Shown here: positions 58,081-64,000 of the stretch, piece after piece
Position numbering within the stretch: position 1 is the first letter of the stretch
Layout of the letters: the number at the start of each line of letters is the position of its first letter
Assembly: GCA_948465545.1 (NCBI GenBank)
Contig: CAOJXO010000002.1
Location: 1-64,000 of the forward strand
Direction: 5' to 3'
Source: an uncultured Bacillota bacterium
GTDB lineage: Bacteria > Bacillota > Clostridia > Christensenellales > UBA1242
DNA: 64,000 nucleotides
Notes under the pieces: model-generated
Told to the model about the DNA's origin: nothing
What the model saw: the letters and a program-made list of their open reading frames with translations, nothing else
Database searches by the model: none
Made by a program: the position numbers and the translations under genes

Positions 58081-58422
58081 ATGAGAATTAAAAGAGGAGT
58101 AAATGCAGTAAAAAAACGCCGTTCAATCCTTAAAAGTGCAAAAGGATATAGAGGAGCAAAATCAAAACTCTATAGAACAGCAAGAGAACAGGTAATGAAA
58201 AGCGGTCAATACGCTTATATCGGCCGTAAACAAAAGAAGAGAGATTTCAGAGCTCTTTGGATTACAAGAATCAATGCTGCTTGCAGACTTAACGGAATTT
58301 CTTATTCAAAATTCATTGCTGGACTTAAAAGCAAAGGGATTGACCTTAACAGAAAGGTACTTGCTGACATGGCAGTAAGAGAACCAGAAGCATTCGCAGC
58401 ACTTGTAGGACAAGTTAAGTAA
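58081..58422 (+). CDS. rplT: Ribosomal protein bL20
   Basis: The 113-residue protein is needed for early 50S assembly and probably represses its own operon through the leader. Recognisable parts are R-I-K-R-G-V-N-A at 2-9, A-K-G-Y-R-G-A-K-S near 20-28 and [13 protein letters not shown] near 57-69. A strong AAGGAGG precedes it. Confidence 0.97.
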   Translation: MRIKRGVNAVKKRRSILKSAKGYRGAKSKLYRTAREQVMKSGQYAYIGRKQKKRDFRALWITRINAACRLNGISYSKFIAGLKSKGIDLNRKVLADMAVREPEAFAALVGQVK

Positions 58423-59154
58423 ATGACAAACGCAAGTCAAAATTTAATTAAAGACTTGAAAAAACAAAAACGGGAGGATAAAAGCCTCCTATTTTTGGAT
58501 AATATCAAAATTATAAACGATGCAATCAAAAAGGGATTAAACCCAAAGTATATCCTTGTTGAAAATGAGGAACTTAACACATTTGATAAATCCCTTCCAG
58601 TTTATAAAGTTGATAGAAAAACAATAGAACAACTTTCAGATTCTAAAACACCACAGGGTGTAGTATGTGTTGCAGAATACATACAAAATGTTGTAAAAAA
58701 GCCAACAAACAACTTTCTAGTATTAGACGCTATACAAGACCCTGGCAACGCAGGAAGCCTAATCAGAACTGCGTGTGCTTGTGGCTTTGACGCTGTGTTT
58801 ATGCTTGATAGCGTAAGGGTAACAAATTCAAAACTTATTCGCAGTAGCGTAGGGACTATATTTGATATTAATATTTACGAAATAAGTAAAGCGGATTTTA
58901 TTGAGAAAAATAAAAACTGGAACTTAAACCTTATCAAAGCGGATATGAACGGGGAAAATGTATTTGAAGCAAAATTCACTTCGCCTGTTGGCTTAGTTGT
59001 AGGTAATGAAGGGCAAGGGGTAAGTAAAGAGATTTCACAAATCTGTACCACTTGTGTTAAAATCCCTATGACAAACAAGGTAGAAAGCCTAAATGCAGCA
59101 ATCAGCGGCTCAATAATCATGTACCAAATTGCAAAAGATTGCAAATTAATTTGA
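58423..59154 (+). CDS. SpoU-type rRNA 2'-O-methyltransferase
   Basis: The 243-residue protein is a TrmH/SpoU-family methyltransferase with a substrate-binding N-terminal part (about 1-85) and the knotted catalytic domain: D-P-G-N-A-G-S-L-I-R-T-A near 106-117, G-L-V-V-G-N-E-G-Q-G near 190-199, and I-P-M-T-N-K-V-E-S-L-N-A-A near 214-226. A close neighbour of rplT in many Firmicutes; its target base is not clear. The ATG directly follows the rplT stop and has no clear ribosome binding site, so it is translationally coupled. Confidence 0.93.
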   Translation: MTNASQNLIKDLKKQKREDKSLLFLDNIKIINDAIKKGLNPKYILVENEELNTFDKSLPVYKVDRKTIEQLSDSKTPQGVVCVAEYIQNVVKKPTNNFLVLDAIQDPGNAGSLIRTACACGFDAVFMLDSVRVTNSKLIRSSVGTIFDINIYEISKADFIEKNKNWNLNLIKADMNGENVFEAKFTSPVGLVVGNEGQGVSKEISQICTTCVKIPMTNKVESLNAAISGSIIMYQIAKDCKLI

Positions 59155-59180
59155 CAAATAAAAACTGAAAATGCTAAATT
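59151..59180 (+). promoter_or_regulatory. Promoter of the yebC-like gene
   Basis: TTGACA (59151-59156), 18-bp spacer, TAAATT (59175-59180). It overlaps the previous stop codon. Confidence 0.65.
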
Positions 59181-59224
59181 AAAATATAAAATAAAAAGTG
59201 CGTAGCACAGGAGGAATAAGAACT

Positions 59225-59956
59225 ATGTCAGGACATTCAAAATGGCACAATATTCAAGCAAAGAAAGGTAAAAGTGATGCAGCAAGAGGCAAAATCTTTA
59301 CAAAAATAGGCAGAGAGATTGCTGTTGTTGTTAAAGCGGGTGGTTCTGACCCTAACTCTAACCCTAAACTTAGAGATGTTATTGCTAAGGCTAAACAAAA
59401 CAATATGCCAAACGACTCTATTGAGCGTAGTATCAAAAAAGCAGCAGGCGAAATGTCTGGTGTAAACTATGAAAGTTGTACATACGAAGGTTATGGTGCT
59501 GGTGGAAGTGCCGTAATCGTAGATTGCCTTACAGACAACAAAAACAGAACAGCAGGTGATGTACGTCACGCTTTTGATAAGTTTGGTGGAAGTCTTGGTG
59601 CAACAGGTTGCGTATCTTACCTTTTCCAGCGTAAAGGTGTAATTGAAGTTTCTAAAGAAGGTGTGAATGCTGACGATGTTATGATGGAAGCTTTAGAGGC
59701 TGGTGCAAAGGATGTTGTTGAATATGATGATTCTTTAGAAATCCTTACTGAACCTAACGATTGCAATAGTGTAGCAGAAGCACTTAAAAATGCAGGTTAT
59801 GAGGTTGGTTCTGCAGAGGTTACTATGGTGCCAGACAACTATGTTGACCTTACACCAGAAAAACTTGTTTCATTCAACCGAATGATCGACATGCTTGAAG
59901 ATCTTGACGATGTTCAAGAGGTGTATCACAATGTAAATCTTCCAGATGAAGAATAA
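59225..59956 (+). CDS. YebC/PmpR family DNA-binding regulatory protein
   Basis: The family includes transcription regulators and proteins that relieve ribosome stalling. The 243 residues start with [14 protein letters not shown] and contain the [14 protein letters not shown] segment near 60-73 and the [14 protein letters not shown] motif near 122-135. The ATG at 59225 with AGGAGG upstream is preferred over one at 59198. It lies two genes before ruvC, as in many bacteria. Confidence 0.94.
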   Translation: MSGHSKWHNIQAKKGKSDAARGKIFTKIGREIAVVVKAGGSDPNSNPKLRDVIAKAKQNNMPNDSIERSIKKAAGEMSGVNYESCTYEGYGAGGSAVIVDCLTDNKNRTAGDVRHAFDKFGGSLGATGCVSYLFQRKGVIEVSKEGVNADDVMMEALEAGAKDVVEYDDSLEILTEPNDCNSVAEALKNAGYEVGSAEVTMVPDNYVDLTPEKLVSFNRMIDMLEDLDDVQEVYHNVNLPDEE

Positions 59957-59968
59957 AGTTTCTCCCTA

Positions 59969-59997
59969 TTGACAAAAATTCAAAAACATTATAAAAT
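59969..59997 (+). promoter_or_regulatory. Promoter of the 66-aa gene
   Basis: TTGACA (59969-59974), 17-bp spacer, TAAAAT (59992-59997). Confidence 0.8.
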
Positions 59998-60020
59998 GAT
60001 AATATACATAGGAGGAAATT

Positions 60021-60221
60021 ATGGCAAGTAAAAGTTGGTATAATAACTGGGAAGAAGAAAATGAAGACCGCCGAGAAGATTTAGGTAAAATTTATGCAGA
60101 CGCATATAGACAAAGAAACCTCGAACAAGAAAATAATAAAACTCTGTTTCAGGAAAATGAAAACGGTCAATTAGAATTTGTTTTACCTAAAAATAATACA
60201 TCAGAAGAGGAAGCAGAATAA
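60021..60221 (+). CDS. Small acidic protein (66 aa)
   Basis: This unrecognised hydrophilic protein opens M-A-S-K-S-W-Y-N-N-W, is rich in Glu, Asp and Asn throughout, and ends S-E-E-E-A-E. There is no hydrophobic segment. It has its own strong promoter, a good AGGAGG site 6 nt before the ATG, and a terminator, so it is a real single-gene transcript. It lies between yebC and ruvC, with no visible functional link. Confidence 0.7.
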   Translation: MASKSWYNNWEEENEDRREDLGKIYADAYRQRNLEQENNKTLFQENENGQLEFVLPKNNTSEEEAE

Positions 60222-60226
60222 TTATC

Positions 60227-60252
60227 GCCATGAGTAAATCTCATGGCTTTTT
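60227..60252 (+). terminator. Terminator of the 66-aa gene
   Basis: GCCATGAG (60227-60234) pairs with CTCATGGC (60240-60247) over a 5-nt loop, then T residues. Confidence 0.9.
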
Positions 60253-60254
60253 AT

Positions 60255-60284
60255 TTGACAATATTTGCCTTTTTATTGTAAACT
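60255..60284 (+). promoter_or_regulatory. Promoter of ruvC (leaderless)
   Basis: TTGACA (60255-60260), 18-bp spacer, TAAACT (60279-60284), then 6 nt and the ATG at 60291. No Shine-Dalgarno sequence. Confidence 0.75.
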
Positions 60285-60290
60285 TAAAAC

Positions 60291-60782
60291 ATGGTAATAC
60301 TTGGAATAGACCCTGGTTATGGTATTGTTGGTTATGGTATAATTGACACGAATAGATCTGATATGGTTTTAGACTATGGTGCAATCACAACACCAAAAGA
60401 AGATAGTTTTCCGGTTAGGCTTCAAGAGATTGAAGAAAGCCTTAAATTTTTATTTGATAAATATAAGCCAGAGGTAGTTGCCATTGAAGAACTCTTTTAC
60501 TTTAAGAACCAAAAAACAGTAATCCAAGTGGCACAAGCAAGAGGGGTAATCGTGCTTGCATGTCAGAAATATTGTGGCAAAATTTATGAATACACACCGC
60601 TTCAAATTAAACAGGCGTTAACAGGTCAAGGTCGTGCTGAAAAAGCACAGGTGCAGTATATGGTTAAAGCAATCCTAGGGCTTAACTCAATACCAAAGCC
60701 AGATGACGCCGCTGACGCTCTTGCAGTGGCAATCTGCCATAGTCAAACAAGCAGTCAGTTAAATCAAAACCAAGCAAGATAA
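60291..60782 (+). CDS. ruvC: Crossover junction endodeoxyribonuclease RuvC
   Basis: RuvC resolves Holliday junctions. The 163 residues keep the four acidic catalytic positions: Asp7 in G-I-D-P-G, Glu66 or Glu67 in A-I-E-E-L-F, and Asp138/139 and Asp142 in P-D-D-A-A-D-A-L-A. It is followed by ruvA and ruvB. A short stem (GTGGC/GCCAC near 60784-60796) between ruvC and ruvA may weaken but not stop transcription. The start lacks a ribosome binding site. Confidence 0.96.
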   Translation: MVILGIDPGYGIVGYGIIDTNRSDMVLDYGAITTPKEDSFPVRLQEIEESLKFLFDKYKPEVVAIEELFYFKNQKTVIQVAQARGVIVLACQKYCGKIYEYTPLQIKQALTGQGRAEKAQVQYMVKAILGLNSIPKPDDAADALAVAICHSQTSSQLNQNQAR

Positions 60783-60825
60783 GGTGTGGCTTAGCCACTT
60801 TCTAAAAAAATCAATGGAGTAGAAT

Positions 60826-61413
60826 ATGATTTCATTTTTAAGAGGTATAATTGAAGAAAAAGAAGAGGGTAGACTTGTCGTAGATGTAAACGGCGTAGGC
60901 TATGAACTTTTTGTTTCAAACAACACTCTTTCAAGCCTTCCTTTGCAAGGGGAAACCGCTAAGGTGCTGACCTATATGGCAGTAAGAGAAGATGGAGTAT
61001 TCCTCTTCGGTTTTTCAAGTAAAGAAGAAAGAGAGTTGTTTTTAAAACTTATCACAGTAAGTGGCGTTGGGCCTAAACTTGCAATTTCAATCTTATCTGG
61101 GCTTAATCTTTCAGACTTAACAGTAGCAATTAAAAAAGAAGATGTTAAACTTCTTTCGTCGATTAAGGGACTTGGCAAAAAGACCGCTGAAAGGGTATGC
61201 CTTGAACTTAAAGATAAGATTGATTTGGCAATTCAAAGCGAAGTTAATTTTGACACAAATTATAATGAAGATGCGGTTATGCTTGCGACAGATACTTTGG
61301 TTTCACTTGGTATCAGCAAGAATGAAGCCTATATGCTTGCAAGGGCAAATGCAGGCGATAACGCAACAGCAGAAGAGATTATTTCAAAATCATTAAGGGG
61401 GTATAGAGCATGA
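60826..61413 (+). CDS. ruvA: Holliday junction helicase subunit RuvA
   Basis: RuvA binds four-way junctions and loads RuvB. The 195 residues have an OB fold (about 1-65), two helix-hairpin-helix motifs ([10 protein letters not shown] near 74-83 and [12 protein letters not shown] near 109-120), and a C-terminal RuvB-binding domain (about 145-195). The stop overlaps the ruvB start by 4 nt. Confidence 0.97.
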   Translation: MISFLRGIIEEKEEGRLVVDVNGVGYELFVSNNTLSSLPLQGETAKVLTYMAVREDGVFLFGFSSKEERELFLKLITVSGVGPKLAISILSGLNLSDLTVAIKKEDVKLLSSIKGLGKKTAERVCLELKDKIDLAIQSEVNFDTNYNEDAVMLATDTLVSLGISKNEAYMLARANAGDNATAEEIISKSLRGYRA

Positions 61414-62438
61414 TAGAAAGTAAAAAAGAATCAGCAAGCGACAACCGCTTTATTACAAGCACAAAAAACCTTACTGACGCTGAAATAGAGAACTCTCTTC
61501 GTCCTACCAGTTTTGACGAATATATCGGTCAAAATAAAGCGAAAGAGGCATTGTCTGTTTATATCAAAGCAGCCAAAACAAGAAAGGAAAGTCTAGACCA
61601 TGTTCTTTTATATGGCCCTCCTGGACTTGGAAAAACAACACTTTCTCATATTATTGCAAACGAACTTGGCTCACAATTTAAAGTGACTTCTGGCCCAGTC
61701 ATCGAACATGCAGCCGACCTTGCAGCAATCCTTACAAACCTAAATCAAAATGATGTACTTTTTATTGATGAAATCCACAGACTCAATAAAACCGTAGAAG
61801 AAATATTGTATCCTGCTATGGAGGACTTTGCTCTTGACTTTATTGTTGGTAAAGGTCCATCGGCTAGAAATATGCGACTCAAAATTAAGCCGTTCACTTT
61901 AATCGGTGCAACAACAAGGGCAGGTATGCTTACAAATCCGCTTCGTGATAGATTCGGAATTATCTGCCGTCTTGAACTTTATACTCCTGAAGAATTAAAG
62001 GTAATTATTGACCGCTCAGCAAAAATACTTGGCGTTGATATTGCACCAGAGGCAAGTATGGAAATTGCAAAACGCTCTCGTGGAACACCACGTATAGCAA
62101 ATAGACTTTTAAAACGTGTACGTGATTACGCTGAAATACAAGGTACAGGAAAGGTTACATTAGAGATTGCTGAAAAGACCTTAAAGATAATGGAGATAGA
62201 CGAACTTGGACTTGACCTTATTGATAGAAAGATTCTCCTTTCAATCATTGATAAATTTGGAGGAGGTCCAGTCGGACTTGATACACTTGCCGCTACAATC
62301 AGCGAAGATGCCACAACAATAGAGGACGTGTACGAGCCATACCTCCTTGGACTAGGCTTCATTTCAAGAACTCCACGTGGCCGTGTTGCCTTAGAGCCTG
62401 CCTACAAACATCTTGGCAAGGCATATGTAGGTGGCTAA
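61410..62438 (+). CDS. ruvB: Holliday junction helicase subunit RuvB
   Basis: RuvB is the AAA+ motor for branch migration. Its 342 residues include Walker [10 protein letters not shown] near 68-76, Walker [10 protein letters not shown] near 117-125, G-A-T-T-R-A-G near 168-174, and a C-terminal winged helix (about 260-335). It overlaps ruvA, and the next gene begins 1 nt after its stop. Confidence 0.97.
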   Translation: MIESKKESASDNRFITSTKNLTDAEIENSLRPTSFDEYIGQNKAKEALSVYIKAAKTRKESLDHVLLYGPPGLGKTTLSHIIANELGSQFKVTSGPVIEHAADLAAILTNLNQNDVLFIDEIHRLNKTVEEILYPAMEDFALDFIVGKGPSARNMRLKIKPFTLIGATTRAGMLTNPLRDRFGIICRLELYTPEELKVIIDRSAKILGVDIAPEASMEIAKRSRGTPRIANRLLKRVRDYAEIQGTGKVTLEIAEKTLKIMEIDELGLDLIDRKILLSIIDKFGGGPVGLDTLAATISEDATTIEDVYEPYLLGLGFISRTPRGRVALEPAYKHLGKAYVGG

Positions 62439-62439
62439 G

Positions 62440-62781
62440 ATGAAAATAGTAAAACTTGAAGACACCCAACAATTTAAAAATAGCGATTTATGCAACGCCA
62501 CCGAATATGACTTTGGCGATAAAGATATAGATATTGCCACCGCTGAAATCAATGGCAAATATCCAGAAAAAGGATATTGTGTAAACACCGAAGTCAAAGA
62601 GATGATCTTTGTTATATCGGGGAGGGGTACAATCCATAAAGAAAACGGAATTGTCACTTTCAAAGCGGGTGATGCAATTTTGATTGATAAAGGAGAAAAA
62701 TATTTCTGGGACGCACACTGCAAAGTGGCTATGGCTTGCAGTCCAGCATGGCGACCAGAACAACATAAAATTGTAAATTAA
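62440..62781 (+). CDS. Cupin-domain protein
   Basis: The 113-residue protein has a single cupin barrel: V-K-E-M-I-F-V-I-S-G-R-G-T-I-H near 52-66, K-A-G-D-A-I-L-I-D-K-G-E-K-Y near 75-88, and A-C-S-P-A-W near the end. Only some of the usual His/Glu metal ligands are evident, so enzymatic function is doubtful. AGGTGG lies 7 nt before the ATG at 62440; a GTG at 62431 overlaps ruvB. It sits between ruvB and queA and may belong to the same transcript. Confidence 0.75.
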   Translation: MKIVKLEDTQQFKNSDLCNATEYDFGDKDIDIATAEINGKYPEKGYCVNTEVKEMIFVISGRGTIHKENGIVTFKAGDAILIDKGEKYFWDAHCKVAMACSPAWRPEQHKIVN

Positions 62782-62783
62782 TT

Positions 62784-63821
62784 ATGACAGATAAAAACTT
62801 ACTATTAAAAAGTTCCTACTATTATGACTTACCAGAGGAACTTATAGCACAAAGCCCAATCGAGCCAAGAGATAATTCTAGGCTTCTAGTTTATCATAAG
62901 CAAAATGGCAAAATCGAACACCGACATTTCTATGACATTACAGACTATCTAAGTAGTGGTGATGTCCTTGTTGTTAACAACACAAGGGTACTTCCTGCAA
63001 GGCTATTCGGATATAAAGATACAGGGGCTAAGATTGAAATCTTACTTCAAAAACGTATCAACCTTAAAACTTGGGAAGTAATCGCTAAACCTTTTAAAAG
63101 ACTTAGTGAGGGTACAAAAGTAACTTTCAGTAAAGACCTTGCTTGCATAATCAAAGAAAAATATGATTATGGCAGTTGCTTGATTGAATTTGAGTTTGAG
63201 GGAGCATTTGAACATAGATTAAGTGAAGTAGGCACTGTACCACTTCCACCATATATTCATGAAAAACTTAAAAACAAAGAGCGTTATCAAACAGTATATT
63301 CTAAGGTGGAGGGTTCTTCTGCCGCTCCAACAGCGGGATTACATTTCACACCAGAACTTCTTAACAAACTTAAATCAAAAGGCGTGGAAATTATTGAGGT
63401 CTTACTTCATGTAGGACTTGGCACATTTAGACCTGTAAAAGAAGATAACATACTAGAGCATAAAATGCATAGTGAATATATCGAAATGAGCGAAGAGAAC
63501 GCAAACCTTCTCAATAAGGCAAAAGCAGAGGGGCGTAGAATCATCGCTGTTGGCACTACATCAGTGAGAGTACTTGAAAGTTGTGTTGATGAAAAGGGGA
63601 TAATCCGTCCGCAAAAAACAGAAACCAGCATATTCATTTATCCTGGATATAAATTTAAAGTGGTAGATGGACTTATTACCAACTTTCACTTACCAGAAAG
63701 TACACTAATTATGCTTGTATCTGCATTTGTAGGGTATGAGGAAACAATGAAAGTATATAATACTGCAGTAAAAGAAAAATATAGATTTTTCTCATTCGGA
63801 GATGCGAACTTGTATATATAA
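62784..63821 (+). CDS. queA: S-adenosylmethionine:tRNA ribosyltransferase-isomerase QueA
   Basis: QueA makes epoxyqueuosine in tRNA wobble positions. The 345-residue protein has Y-D-L-P-E-E-L-I-A-Q near 13-22, the V-N-N-T-R-V-L-P-A-R-L-F segment near 65-76, the A-A-P-T-A-G-L-H-F-T motif near 183-192 and N-F-H-L-P-E-S-T-L near 299-307. It lies 2 nt after the cupin gene and just before tgt, which acts earlier in the same pathway. Confidence 0.97.
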   Translation: MTDKNLLLKSSYYYDLPEELIAQSPIEPRDNSRLLVYHKQNGKIEHRHFYDITDYLSSGDVLVVNNTRVLPARLFGYKDTGAKIEILLQKRINLKTWEVIAKPFKRLSEGTKVTFSKDLACIIKEKYDYGSCLIEFEFEGAFEHRLSEVGTVPLPPYIHEKLKNKERYQTVYSKVEGSSAAPTAGLHFTPELLNKLKSKGVEIIEVLLHVGLGTFRPVKEDNILEHKMHSEYIEMSEENANLLNKAKAEGRRIIAVGTTSVRVLESCVDEKGIIRPQKTETSIFIYPGYKFKVVDGLITNFHLPESTLIMLVSAFVGYEETMKVYNTAVKEKYRFFSFGDANLYI

Positions 63822-63871
63822 TACAATATATTGCAAGTATTACGCACATACAAACCACAATATATTGATAA

Positions 63872-64000
<129 letters not shown>

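Overview
The window is a dense, AT-rich stretch of a low-GC Gram-positive chromosome, most likely a spore-forming or spore-derived member of the Clostridia (Bacillota). The main evidence is an intact sigma-K gene, the complete eight-gene spoIIIA operon, ylbJ and ytxC homologues, a T-box in front of thrS, an L20-type leader in front of infC, SecDF-YajC, and the pta-ackA-rpmF-plsX-rnc-smc-ftsY and rimP-nusA-ylxR-infB-rbfA-truB gene orders. No phage, transposon, CRISPR array or tRNA gene was seen. Nearly every gene is housekeeping, and a species cannot be named from the sequence alone.

Layout. Positions 1-2.7 kb hold the tail of a surface protein, a DUF4364 regulator, an unknown gene and ylbJ. 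2.8-11.7 kb is the acetate, lipid, RNase III, SMC and FtsY block. 11.8-18.4 kb carries sigK, a diadenylate-cyclase-like protein, RNase P RNA on the minus strand, an unknown gene, rarA, an E2-acyltransferase-like protein and a small membrane protein. 18.4-30.1 kb carries polA, ruvX, a DUF1292 protein, a lipoprotein, ytxC, T-box-thrS, yajC, secD and secF. 30.2-36.7 kb has an ABC exporter facing rpsB-tsf and a 914-residue protein of unknown function. 36.8-48.8 kb is frr-uppS-cdsA-rseP, a PolC-like exonuclease lacking the polymerase part, the rimP-nusA-infB block, truB and an endonuclease IV. 48.8-57.1 kb is efp, spoIIIAA-AH, asp23, nusB, xseAB and a CorB-like membrane protein. 57.1-64 kb is infC-rpmI-rplT, an rRNA methyltransferase, yebC, ruvC-ruvA-ruvB, a cupin, queA and the start of tgt.

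The most notable observations follow. (1) A G8 tract lies exactly between the -35 and -10 boxes of the ABC exporter, giving a short 15-bp spacer. (2) A G9 tract lies inside the nearby 914-residue gene, where one slipped base would truncate the protein. These are the only G/C homopolymers of seven or more that I found, and together they suggest a phase-variable pair. (3) A stand-alone PolC-type exonuclease sits in the normal polC position but has no polymerase domain. (4) Several genes have a sigma-A promoter whose -10 box ends 6-7 nt before the ATG with no Shine-Dalgarno sequence, which points to leaderless mRNAs: the DUF4364 gene, the polC-like gene, ruvC, the corB-like gene, and perhaps rarA and the gene at 14441. 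(5) A 15-nt exact direct repeat flanks the rnpB cassette. (6) infC begins with ATT. (7) Two small genes, of 26 and 44 codons, have clear ribosome binding sites. pyrH, dxr and proS, which usually sit inside the tsf-frr-cdsA-rseP block, are absent here.
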